Part shown: positions 54,433-62,586 of the stretch, piece by piece
How the letters are laid out: each line of letters starts with the position of its first letter
Numbering within the stretch: the stretch's first letter is position 1
Assembly (NCBI RefSeq): GCF_005796205.1
Contig: NZ_VAHN01000002.1
Location: 186,001-250,000 of the forward strand
Length of the DNA: 64,000 bases
Direction: 5' to 3'
Source: Pseudarthrobacter sp. NamE2
Lineage (GTDB): Bacteria > Actinomycetota > Actinomycetes > Actinomycetales > Micrococcaceae
The notes under the pieces: model-generated
What the model saw: the letters and a program-made list of their open reading frames with translations, nothing else
The model's database searches: none
Told to the model about the DNA's origin: nothing
Position numbers and translations under genes: made by a program

Positions 54433-54660
54433 GAATTTTCGCTTTCCAGGCGTGAGGGGGAATGTCTCCTACAGCCTACTGGGTCCGGACAAACCGGCCG
54501 CGGAAGAGGGCCGTTGCGCCCATGGCTGAACTTTCCGGCAGTCAGGAAATTCCCAGCCAAGTTTGAAATGATAATGATCCGCTCATCCACCAGGTGATCG
54601 GCGCCGAACCAGAGATGTCAACAGTATCCGGGCGTTAGCATTCCACGAGGGGAGTGGACG

Positions 54661-55275
54661 ATGTCATCTTCAGTTGTGGCACCTGTCCCTGCAAAAAACC
54701 AACCCGACGCCGAGTGGGTCCGTCCTACTTGGGAAGAAGTGGTCACCAACCACTCCGCAAAAGTCTACCGGCTCGCCTTCCGCCTGACTGGTAACAAGTT
54801 CGACGCCGAAGACCTCACCCAGGAGGTGTTCGTCCGCGTGTTCCGGTCGTTGGAGAACTTTAAGCCGGGAACGCTGGACGGCTGGCTGCACCGCATCACC
54901 ACCAACCTTTTCCTTGACCAGGCCCGGCGCAAGACCCGCATCCGCTTCGACGCTTTGGCCGAGGACGCCGAATCACGCCTGCCGGGCCGTGAACCTGGCC
55001 CGGAACAGAGTTTCGAGCTGAACAACCTGGACCTGGATGTCCAGGCCGCGCTGGAGGAGCTTCCGCCGGACTTCCGGGCCGCCGTCGTGCTGTGCGACCT
55101 TGAGGGGCTGTCCTACGACGAGGTGGCGGAAGCACTGGGGGTCAAGCTCGGAACCGTCCGCTCGCGTATCCACCGCGGCCGCACCATGCTCCGCGAAAAA
55201 CTGGCACACAGGGACCCGCGTCCGCAGCAGTCGAGGCGCAAACTGTCCATGCCGCGCATCGCAGGCATCCTCTGA
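54661..55275 (+). CDS. sigE: ECF RNA polymerase sigma factor SigE
   Basis: 204 residues. Region 2 (about 30-95, [22 protein letters not shown]) and region 4 (about 125-185, [28 protein letters not shown], cited by position) are complete. SigE-type factors run the envelope-stress response. GAGGGGAG lies 8 bases ahead of the ATG. An extended -10-like TGATAAT stands near 54569. The anti-sigma gene starts 8 bases after the stop. Confidence 0.93.
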   Translation: MSSSVVAPVPAKNQPDAEWVRPTWEEVVTNHSAKVYRLAFRLTGNKFDAEDLTQEVFVRVFRSLENFKPGTLDGWLHRITTNLFLDQARRKTRIRFDALAEDAESRLPGREPGPEQSFELNNLDLDVQAALEELPPDFRAAVVLCDLEGLSYDEVAEALGVKLGTVRSRIHRGRTMLREKLAHRDPRPQQSRRKLSMPRIAGIL

Positions 55276-55282
55276 TCGGCGT

Positions 55283-56146
55283 ATGAGGTCCCCTTTTCCC
55301 CTTGGCGGCAGGCACCAGCGGACGCCCGGCCATCTCTCGGCATGCCCTGAATGCGCGGCCGAGGTGCGCCGGGAACGCCAGTACCTGGAGCGCCTCCGGG
55401 ACGCCCCGATCCCGCCGGCGAGTGATGACCTGACGGCCCGGCTGCTGGCCCGGACCTCTATGCTTGCGGCGCAAGCCCAGCCTGCCGCCGTCCGGTCAAC
55501 CGCACCGCGGACGGCCGTCCGCGCGCTGGCCGTGACGGCCGGCAGCACCGTGGCAGCTGCGGGCGTGCTCGCCGCCGGAGCGTTTGCAGCCGCGGGTGAT
55601 CCCCTCACCCCGGCAGGAACAGCAACGTCCGCAGCCCTGTCCCAAGTGTCCGCCCAGACACCCGCGGACGGCCGGACTTTGACGGAGGAGCAGCTGGGCA
55701 AGCTGCGGGCCGAGGGGTGGGCATGCCCTGAGCTTGAGGCAATGGGTTTCCACCTGGAGTCCGCCAAAGCCGTAGTCATTGACGGCCAACCGGCGGTTTC
55801 GTTGCGGCTCTCGGACGGAGCGCACTACGCCACGGTGACCGAACAGCACGCCACCGTTCCGGGGGCTTCCGTGCGGGGTGCGGCCGGCGCGCACGGAACA
55901 ATGCAGCTCCGCGGCACCTCGCCCTGGACAGCCACGTACCGGTCGCCGGGCAGAACGTTCACTTACGAATCCAACCTGCCCGCCGACCGTGCCGACGACG
56001 CCCTGCCCATCCTGCAGCGCCTTGGCGACCAGTCCGCGGCCGGGCTCGCCGCCGGGACGGCTGGCGCTCCGGACGGAAACGGTGAGACCCTGGGCACCCG
56101 GCTGCAGCGCGGCATCAACAACATTGTTGCCCTTTTCAGCCGGTGA
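55283..56146 (+). CDS. Anti-sigma factor (RseA-like) with short zinc finger and large external domain
   Basis: About 287 residues. A ZAS-type motif HLSACPEC (His17, Cys21, Cys24) sits very near the N-terminus, with only 16 residues ahead of it; the usual first helix with a DGEL segment is not there. A linker, a membrane helix (about 80-105, ALAVTAGSTVAAAGVLAAGA) and an extracytoplasmic domain follow. It should hold SigE at the membrane. No good ribosome site precedes ATG 55283, so translation is probably coupled to sigE. Confidence 0.8.
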   Translation: MRSPFPLGGRHQRTPGHLSACPECAAEVRRERQYLERLRDAPIPPASDDLTARLLARTSMLAAQAQPAAVRSTAPRTAVRALAVTAGSTVAAAGVLAAGAFAAAGDPLTPAGTATSAALSQVSAQTPADGRTLTEEQLGKLRAEGWACPELEAMGFHLESAKAVVIDGQPAVSLRLSDGAHYATVTEQHATVPGASVRGAAGAHGTMQLRGTSPWTATYRSPGRTFTYESNLPADRADDALPILQRLGDQSAAGLAAGTAGAPDGNGETLGTRLQRGINNIVALFSR

Positions 56147-56202
56147 TGGTGGCCGTTACCGGCCAGGCACGGCGTAAATCGTCAGTGGCAGCCCGGAGAG
56201 GG

Positions 56203-56208
56203 TAATCT
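56203..56208 (+). promoter_or_regulatory. -10 box for tatB (leaderless)
   Basis: TAATCT is followed by 7 bases and the GTG at 56216. Confidence 0.45.
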
Positions 56209-56215
56209 TCCTAAA

Positions 56216-56626
56216 GTGTTTGGAATCAACGGCCCGGAGTTCTTCCTTCTGCTGATCATTGGCGTCCTGGTGATCGGCCCCCAGAGGCTGCCCGAATACA
56301 CCCAGAAACTCGCGAACCTGGTGAAGGAAGTCCGCCGGATGGCGTCCGGCGCCCGCGAGCAGATCAAGGAAGAAGTGGGGATCGACATCGACGATGTCGA
56401 CTGGAAGAAGTACGATCCCCGCCAGTACGATCCCCGGCGCATCATCAAGGAAGCACTGCTCGACGACGATTCCAAGCCGGTCAGCGCCGGTGCGCCGGCA
56501 GCAGTGGCAGCCGTAGCAGGCACGGCCGCTGTAGCCGCCGTAGGGTCCGCACCTGCCCGCCCCCAGCGCATGGTGCAGACGCTGCCGCCCGGCGAGGCCG
56601 CCCCGTACGACACGGAAGCCACTTAG
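56216..56626 (+). CDS. tatB: Sec-independent translocase subunit TatB
   Basis: 136 residues. A membrane helix (about 5-21) with FGINGPEFFLLLIIGVLVIGP and the GP-x-R/L hinge leads into an amphipathic helix (about 25-60), the TatA/B pattern. The C-terminal half is Ala/Pro-rich and probably disordered. It helps receive twin-arginine substrates. Its place after sigE and the anti-sigma gene matches mycobacteria, except that no HtrA gene stands between. Confidence 0.9.
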   Translation: MFGINGPEFFLLLIIGVLVIGPQRLPEYTQKLANLVKEVRRMASGAREQIKEEVGIDIDDVDWKKYDPRQYDPRRIIKEALLDDDSKPVSAGAPAAVAAVAGTAAVAAVGSAPARPQRMVQTLPPGEAAPYDTEAT

Positions 56627-56655
56627 GCCGGCCTGAAAAACAGCGGGCGGGGCTG

Positions 56656-57813
56656 TCAGCGCGGCTGAAGGCCGAGCTTTAGCCCGGCAAGGCCCCGCGG
56701 CGCTGCTGCGAGCTTGCCCGCTATACCTGAGAGCGCGGCGGCCGCGGGAGTGCCTGGCTGGCCCACCACGATCGGGACCCCGGTGTCCCCGCCCTCACGG
56801 AGCTGGATGTCCAGCGGGATCTGTCCAAGCAGCGGCACATCGGTACCCACGGTGGCCGTCAGCCTCTCGGTGAGCACCGCCCCGCCGCCGCTTCCGAACA
56901 GTTCCATCCTGCCGCCGTCGGGCATTTCCAGGTAGGACATGTTCTCGATGACGCCCGCCACCTTCTGGCCCGTTTGGGTGGCAATCGCTCCGGCCCGCTC
57001 GGCCACGTCAGCGGCGGCGGCCTGTGGCGTGGTCACCACAAGGATCTCGGCCCTTGGCAGCAGCTGGGCCACCGAGATGGCGATGTCGCCGGTGCCCGGC
57101 GGAAGGTCAAGGAACAGGGCGTCGAGGTCGCCGAAGTAGACGTCCGTGAGGAACTGCTCCAGCGCCCGGTGCAGCATGGGCCCGCGCCAGGCCACCGGCT
57201 GGTTGCCGCTGACGAACATTCCGATGGATATCACCTTTACGCCGTAGGCAACGGGCGGCAGGATCATGTCGTCCACCCTGGTAGGGGCCTGCGTGATGCC
57301 CAACAGGGCAGGCACGGAAAAGCCGTACACGTCGGCATCAACGATCCCCACCCGGAGGCCCTGGGCGGCCAAGGCGCAGGCAAGGTTGACGGTGACGGAG
57401 GACTTGCCCACCCCACCCTTGCCGCTGGCCACGGCGTAGACCTTGGTCAGCGAATCGGGCTGGTTGAACGGAATACCGCGCTGGCCGCCGGTGCCGCGGA
57501 GCTTTTCCTTCAGGGCGTCGCGCTGTGCCTGGTTCATCACCTTCAGGTCCACCTCGACGGCGGTGACGCCCGGTACCGCGGACAGTGCACTTTCCGAATC
57601 GGCGCTGATAGTGTCCCGCAGCGGGCACCCGGCGATGGTGAGGAGCACGGCCAGGGTGACTTTGCCGTCGTCGGACACCTGAACCGATTCCACCATGCCC
57701 AGTTCCGTGATGGGCCGCCGCAGCTCAGGATCGATGACGGTGGCGAGGGCGTCATTGACGGCCTCCGCCAAGGCAGGATGGCGGGCAGGATTCGGATCCA
57801 TGGGGGAACTCAT
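56656..57813 (-). CDS. mrp: Mrp/NBP35-family iron-sulphur carrier ATPase
   Basis: 385 residues. An N-terminal MIP18 (DUF59) domain with Cys63 (AGCPLRDTI) is followed by the deviant Walker A ASGKGGVGKSSVTVNLA (from residue 129). The family loads or carries Fe-S clusters. The C-terminal CxxC that holds a bridging cluster in many relatives is replaced here by LEMPDGGRMELFGSGGG, as I recall for other Actinobacteria. The start may be ATG 57813 or ATG 57801. Confidence 0.92.
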   Translation of the reverse strand: MSSPMDPNPARHPALAEAVNDALATVIDPELRRPITELGMVESVQVSDDGKVTLAVLLTIAGCPLRDTISADSESALSAVPGVTAVEVDLKVMNQAQRDALKEKLRGTGGQRGIPFNQPDSLTKVYAVASGKGGVGKSSVTVNLACALAAQGLRVGIVDADVYGFSVPALLGITQAPTRVDDMILPPVAYGVKVISIGMFVSGNQPVAWRGPMLHRALEQFLTDVYFGDLDALFLDLPPGTGDIAISVAQLLPRAEILVVTTPQAAAADVAERAGAIATQTGQKVAGVIENMSYLEMPDGGRMELFGSGGGAVLTERLTATVGTDVPLLGQIPLDIQLREGGDTGVPIVVGQPGTPAAAALSGIAGKLAAAPRGLAGLKLGLQPR

Positions 57814-57843
57814 GAGGGCGGGGCTGCTTTCGGGGAAGTACTG

Positions 57844-58530
57844 TTATCGATCCTGGGCGGAATGCCCCGGCTTGACCCTGGGAATCTGCTGCGTCCTGGG
57901 AGTCCGCTGCCGGTCACGCTGTTCACGCAGCTTGTCCTTGACTTTGTCCCGCGGGGACTCGTGGCTGCCCGGACCGGACTGGTCATGGGTCCGCAGCTCC
58001 TCCTGGGCTTCGAGCAGGTCCTCCAGCAGCGAACGCAGCTCCGCCCGGACGTAATCGCGGGTGGCAACCTCGCGCAGTGCGATCCGAAGCGAGGCCAGCT
58101 CGCGGGTCAGGTACTCCGTATCGGACAGGTTGCGCTCGGCGCGCTGCCGGTCCTGCTGCAGCGAGACGCGGTCCCGGTCGTCCTGCCGGTTCTGGGCCAG
58201 AAGCAGCAGCGGCGCAGCGTACGAGGCCTGCAGGGAGAGCATCAGCGTCAGCAGGGTGAAGCCGAGATCCTTGGAATCGAACTGCCACTCTGCCGGTGCC
58301 CAGGTGTTCCAGCTCAACCAGAAGATACAGAACACCGTCATGTAGAGCAGGAACTGCGGGGTGCCCATGAAGCGGGCAAAGCCCTCGGTAGCGTGTCCGA
58401 AGGCGTCCGGGTCCGGGGAAAGCTTGGGCAGAATCCGCTGGCGCCCGCTCAGGGGAGTGTCGAGGCTTCCCTTTCCCTGGTTGCGCTGGCTGGGGTTCTT
58501 GGGAGTACTGTTGTCAGCCAATCCGGCCAC
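57844..58530 (-). CDS. DUF1003 membrane protein
   Basis: 228 residues. Two membrane helices near residues 57-75 and 85-110 (FMGTPQFLLYMTVFCIFWLSWN region) are the DUF1003 core. A coiled coil and a charged tail follow. It overlaps the upstream MgtE-N/CBS gene by 17 bases, so the two are translated together. The same pair order (Rv1231c/Rv1232c) is kept in mycobacteria. Function unknown. Confidence 0.85.
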   Translation of the reverse strand: MAGLADNSTPKNPSQRNQGKGSLDTPLSGRQRILPKLSPDPDAFGHATEGFARFMGTPQFLLYMTVFCIFWLSWNTWAPAEWQFDSKDLGFTLLTLMLSLQASYAAPLLLLAQNRQDDRDRVSLQQDRQRAERNLSDTEYLTRELASLRIALREVATRDYVRAELRSLLEDLLEAQEELRTHDQSGPGSHESPRDKVKDKLREQRDRQRTPRTQQIPRVKPGHSAQDR

Positions 58531-59797
58531 CCAGCTTTCTTATCGGGGCTTCGCCATCGTGGGCGCGCCAGTCATCCGGCAACAAATGGTCCAGGACGTC
58601 ATCAACAGTCACCGCCCCTACAAGCCGGCCGGTGTCATTGACCACCGGAAGGGAGTTCAGGTTGTACGTGGCAAGGGTCCGCGCCACCTCGCTGATATGG
58701 GCCTGGTCGGAGAGCGGCTCCAGATTCTTGTCCACGAGGTTACCCAGCGGTTCGAACGGCGGGAACCGGAGCAGCTGCTGGATGTGGACGACGCCCAGGA
58801 ACCGTCCGGTGGGGGTTTCCAGCGGCGGGCGGGCAATGAAAATCGCGGAAGCGAGGGCCGGGGAGAGCTCCTCGCGGCGGACGTGGGCCAGTGCTTCCGC
58901 CACCGTTGCTTCCGGCGGCAGGATCACCGGAACAGGCGTCATCAGGCCGCCGGCGGTGTCCTCGTCATATTCCAGGAGCCGCCGGACGTCCTCTGCGCCT
59001 TCCGGCTCCATCAGCTGGAGGAGTTCCTCGGCCTGGGCGGAGGGGAGCTCGCCCAGGAGGTCGGCGGCGTCGTCCGGGTCCATCTCTTCCAAAACATCGG
59101 CGGCACGCTGGACGTCCAGGGCGGAGAGGATCTCCACCTGGTCATCCTCCGGGAGTTCCTGGAGGACGTCGGCCAGCCGCTCGTCCTGCAGTTCGCTGGC
59201 GACTTCGAAACGGCGTTTGTCGCTCATTTCCTGCAGCGCCTCGGCGAAGTCGGCAGGTTTCAGGTCCTCGTGGTTGGCCACGAACTGGGTGGCCGCCTGC
59301 GGTTCGGTCCGGGGACCCTGCAGGGCGTCGGCCCAGTCGATGATCAGGGTCTCGTTGCGGCGCAGCCGGCTCAGGGGGGAGAGGGAGTGGCCGCGGCGGA
59401 CAAAGAGCTTGCTGACGAACCAGTCGCGGGAGCGGTGCTGGTCCATGGCAATGTCCTCGATGGTGGCATCCCCGCTGCCGTCCCGGAGGGTTACCCGGCG
59501 GTCGAACATCTCGGCGACCACCAGGGTCTCTGCGCCGCGCTGTTCGAAGCGGCGCAGGTTCACCAGCCCCGTGCAGATAATCTGGGTCTGGTCGATTGAA
59601 GTGATGCGCGTCATGGGCACGAAGACGCGCTTTTTACCGGGCACTTCCACCACGATGCCAACCACATGCGGGGCGCCCTGGGTTCCCCTGGACAGCACAA
59701 CAACATCGCGCAGCCGGCCCAGCCGGTCGCCCAGGGGGTCGAAGACGTCGAGTCCCAGAAGGCGCGCCACAAAGACGCGCGTAGGTGTTGTGCTCAC
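58514..59797 (-). CDS. Soluble MgtE-N/CBS protein with PRC-barrel repeats
   Basis: 427 residues. Two PRC-barrel-like stretches (about 5-130) come first, then an MgtE N-terminal superhelical domain (about 165-270, ADVLEEMDPDDAADLLGELP) and a CBS pair (about 285-410). The C-terminal membrane domain that makes MgtE a magnesium channel is absent. The protein could sense magnesium or nucleotides and act on the adjacent DUF1003 protein. The GTG start sits 6 bases after TAGCCT. Confidence 0.88.
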   Translation of the reverse strand: MSTTPTRVFVARLLGLDVFDPLGDRLGRLRDVVVLSRGTQGAPHVVGIVVEVPGKKRVFVPMTRITSIDQTQIICTGLVNLRRFEQRGAETLVVAEMFDRRVTLRDGSGDATIEDIAMDQHRSRDWFVSKLFVRRGHSLSPLSRLRRNETLIIDWADALQGPRTEPQAATQFVANHEDLKPADFAEALQEMSDKRRFEVASELQDERLADVLQELPEDDQVEILSALDVQRAADVLEEMDPDDAADLLGELPSAQAEELLQLMEPEGAEDVRRLLEYDEDTAGGLMTPVPVILPPEATVAEALAHVRREELSPALASAIFIARPPLETPTGRFLGVVHIQQLLRFPPFEPLGNLVDKNLEPLSDQAHISEVARTLATYNLNSLPVVNDTGRLVGAVTVDDVLDHLLPDDWRAHDGEAPIRKLGGRIG

Positions 59798-59803
59798 CCC
59801 TAC

Positions 59804-59809
59804 AGGCTA
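59804..59809 (-). promoter_or_regulatory. -10 box for the MgtE-N/CBS gene (leaderless)
   Basis: On the minus strand TAGCCT is followed by 6 bases (GTAGGG) and the GTG at 59797. Confidence 0.5.
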
Positions 59810-59874
59810 CCGAGTCTGCTCTCTTTTAGCTGAATTCACAGGCAGCATACATAGTCATGGGCAAGAATGGGGGT

Positions 59875-60840
59875 ATGGCAAACATTTTTGGTGCTCCCAG
59901 GGCAGGCGGTCCGAGCGGCATGGATGAATCCCGGGCCGTTCCCACCGGCGAGACCGTGGGCTCCTACACCTCCTACCTTGATGCCCAAAAGGCGGTGGAC
60001 TACCTTGCGGACCAGCAGTTTCCGGTGCAGATGGTCTCCATCGTGGGGAACGAGCTGAAGATGGTGGAGCGGGTTACGGGGCGCCTGAGCTATCCCCGGG
60101 TGGCTTTGTCCGGGGCGCTGAGCGGCATGTGGTTCGGCCTGTTTGTAGGCGTCCTGCTGTCCTTCTTCGCTCCGTCGCCAGGGTACTTCTCCATCATGAC
60201 CTCGGTGCTGATGGGTGCCGCGTTCTTTATGCTCTTCGGCATCGTCACCTACGCCATGCAGCGGGGCAAGCGTGACTTCACGTCCACCAGCCAGGTAGTT
60301 GCCACCACCTATGACGTCATCGTGTCGCCCGAGGCCGCGCATGAGGCCCGCCGGCTCCTGCAGCAGCTGCCGATGACCCGCTCGGATGCGGCAGCCGGCA
60401 ACGGCCCCTATACGCAGCGGGACTACTACAACCAGCCCTACCAGCAGAACCACCCCTACCAGCAGCCCGGCCAGGGCCCTTCCCGCCCCTCGGGCTGGAC
60501 GGATCCCTACGGCCAGTCCTCCGGGTCTTCGATACAGGACGGCAATCATGCTGCCGGCGGCGGGCAGCAGGGCGGGCAGGATTACGACGCCGGGGTGCCC
60601 GGGCAGCACGCCCCGGCACCGGCACCGGCGCGTTCGGTCCGCTATCCGGACCTGCCGGACGGCCGGCCGCAGTACGGCGTGCGGCTGCCCCAGGCTCCCG
60701 CCGCCCAGCCGGGCCAGCCGGGTGCGGCTTCCGCTTCCGGCAACAATGACCAGCAGCAGGACGCCGCCCGGCAGGGCAGCGACGACTTGCCTGCCGGCGG
60801 GGACGCCGACGGACAGCGGCCGGCCGGCCCGCGGCAGTAA
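59875..60840 (+). CDS. General stress protein 17M-like membrane protein with long disordered tail
   Basis: About 321 residues. The first 160 residues contain the GSP17M/YflT-like fold (GSYTSYLDAQKAVDYLADQQF), then two membrane helices (about 82-102 and 105-128) and a ferredoxin-like TYDVIVSPEAAHEARRLL end. The remaining half is a Pro/Gln/Gly/Tyr-rich tail. Function is unknown. The start may be ATG 59857 or ATG 59875. Confidence 0.8.
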   Translation: MANIFGAPRAGGPSGMDESRAVPTGETVGSYTSYLDAQKAVDYLADQQFPVQMVSIVGNELKMVERVTGRLSYPRVALSGALSGMWFGLFVGVLLSFFAPSPGYFSIMTSVLMGAAFFMLFGIVTYAMQRGKRDFTSTSQVVATTYDVIVSPEAAHEARRLLQQLPMTRSDAAAGNGPYTQRDYYNQPYQQNHPYQQPGQGPSRPSGWTDPYGQSSGSSIQDGNHAAGGGQQGGQDYDAGVPGQHAPAPAPARSVRYPDLPDGRPQYGVRLPQAPAAQPGQPGAASASGNNDQQQDAARQGSDDLPAGGDADGQRPAGPRQ

Positions 60841-60854
60841 CCGTCATATGCAGA

Positions 60855-60895
60855 AGCGGGGCCGCCCGAGTCCAACTCCGGCAGCCCCGCTTTTT
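60855..60895. terminator. Terminator between the stress-protein gene and pepP
   Basis: AGCGGGGC (60855-60862) pairs with GCCCCGCT (60884-60891), with an inner GAGT/ACTC stem, then TTTT. Confidence 0.75.
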
Positions 60896-60925
60896 GTGTC
60901 GCCAGGCCATTGCCCTGCCCGGTAA

Positions 60926-62506
60926 TTACCGGGCGTCCTCCGACTCCCGGTAGATCCCGGCCATCCAGTCCTCTACGTCCTCGGGCTTACGGGGCAGGGC
61001 GGCGCTGAGGTTGACCGGCCCGCCGGCGGTCATGAGGACATCATCCTCAATGCGGACGCCGATCCCGCGGTACTCCTCCGGAATCGCAAGGTCCTCAACC
61101 TTGAAGTACAGGCCGGGTTCGATGGTGAACACCATGCCTTCGGTCAGGATGCCGTCCAGGTAAAGTTCCCGCTTGGCCTGTGCGCAGTCATGGACATCAA
61201 GGCCCAGGTGATGGCTGGTGCCATGGGGCATCCAGCGGCGGTGCTGCTGGCCCTCGGGGCTGATGGCCTCCTCCACGCTGACCGGCAGGAGACCCCACTC
61301 CGCAAGTCGCTCGGCCAGGACAGTGGTGGCTGCGGTATGGATGTCGCGGAACTTGGCGCCGGGCCGCGCGGCGGCAAACCCTGCATCTGCGGCGTCCAGC
61401 ACTGCCTGGTACACCTTGCGCTGCACCTCACTGAAGATTCCGTTTGCCGGCAGTGTGCGGGTGATGTCCGCGGTGTACAAGGAGTCGACTTCGACGCCGG
61501 CATCCAGCAGCAGCAGTTCTCCGGCTTGGATCTTGCCGGTGTTGCGGGTCCAGTGCAGCACCGTGGCGTTGTTGCCGGATGCAGCGATGGTGTCATAGCC
61601 GAGTTCGTTGCCCACCTCTCGGGCACGGGCAAAGAACGCACCTTCCACCACCCGTTCGCCGCGGACATGGGTCAGTGCGCGGGGGAGCGCCTTCACTACC
61701 TCTTCGAACCCTTCGACGGTGGCGGCCACCGCTGTCTTCATCTCCCCGATTTCCCACTCATCCTTGAGCAGGCGCAGCTCGGAGAGGGCTTCGCTGAGCT
61801 TCTCGTCCAAAGCATCAAGGACGCCGAGGTCCAGGTTCTCGGGGTCCCGGGCAGTGTTGTACCGCGCGGTGTCCACCAGGGCATCGATGTTCTCGTCGAC
61901 CTTGCGGACCAGGCGAATGGAGATGCCGCCGATCTCAGGGGCACCCACGTTCTTGGTGATGGCCGTTTCCAGTTGGTCGATGTGCGCGGTCGGCAGGCCC
62001 AGGCGCGCCTCGAACTCGGCAAGCGTGGGGCGGGCACCGATCCAGAACTCGCCGGACCGGGCATCGGCATAAAACTGCTCGGTGTCCCTTCCTGCCAGCG
62101 GACGGAAGTACAGCGTGGCACGGTGGTGGCCGCCGTCGTCGCCCTTTCCTTCCTCAACGGGCTCCAGGATGAGGGCGGCGTCGGGCTCATGGTCCAGGCC
62201 GAGGCCGGTCAGGTGCGCAAACGCGGAGTGGGGGCGGAACCGGTAGTCGGTGTCATTGGAGCGGACCTTCAGCGGTCCGGCCGGGATGACCAGCCGTTCA
62301 CCCTTGAATTTGGAGGAGATGGCCTTGCGCCGGGTTGCGGCGTAGCCGGCGACTGCGTCGCGACCGGGCAGTTCCGGGCTGGACGGTGCCCAGTTGCTGG
62401 CCATGAAGGCCTTGAAAGCGTCGGAACTGGGCCGCTGCGAGCGGTTGTTGACGCGCTCTTCCAGCGGCTGGGAGGCAGAGTTGGAGGTGTTTTCGGCATC
62501 GTTCAC
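60926..62506 (-). CDS. Xaa-Pro aminopeptidase P (M24B)
   Basis: 526 residues. An N-terminal creatinase-like domain (about 50-200) is followed by the pita-bread catalytic domain with the metal ligands in LLLDAGVEVDSLYTADITRT, HGTSHHLGLDVHD, TIEPGLYF and GIGVRIEDDVL. It removes the N-terminal residue ahead of proline. The GTG start at 62506 follows GACGAT by 6 bases. It is divergent from the PHP gene. Confidence 0.94.
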   Translation of the reverse strand: MNDAENTSNSASQPLEERVNNRSQRPSSDAFKAFMASNWAPSSPELPGRDAVAGYAATRRKAISSKFKGERLVIPAGPLKVRSNDTDYRFRPHSAFAHLTGLGLDHEPDAALILEPVEEGKGDDGGHHRATLYFRPLAGRDTEQFYADARSGEFWIGARPTLAEFEARLGLPTAHIDQLETAITKNVGAPEIGGISIRLVRKVDENIDALVDTARYNTARDPENLDLGVLDALDEKLSEALSELRLLKDEWEIGEMKTAVAATVEGFEEVVKALPRALTHVRGERVVEGAFFARAREVGNELGYDTIAASGNNATVLHWTRNTGKIQAGELLLLDAGVEVDSLYTADITRTLPANGIFSEVQRKVYQAVLDAADAGFAAARPGAKFRDIHTAATTVLAERLAEWGLLPVSVEEAISPEGQQHRRWMPHGTSHHLGLDVHDCAQAKRELYLDGILTEGMVFTIEPGLYFKVEDLAIPEEYRGIGVRIEDDVLMTAGGPVNLSAALPRKPEDVEDWMAGIYRESEDAR

Positions 62507-62574
62507 CGGACCATCGTCTCACCAGCACCCCGGTGATGCGAACGGACTTCCACCGGTGCGGAGCCCACGTCTAC

Positions 62575-62580
62575 TAGTCT
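62575..62580 (+). promoter_or_regulatory. -10 box for the PHP gene (leaderless)
   Basis: TAGTCT is followed by 6 bases and the GTG at 62587. Confidence 0.5.
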
Positions 62581-62586
62581 GGACAA

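Noticed and set aside
56974..58641. 555-codon plus-strand frame over mrp and DUF1003
   Set aside because: It is a shadow of two well-identified minus-strand genes; the product is His/Gly/Arg-rich without motifs.
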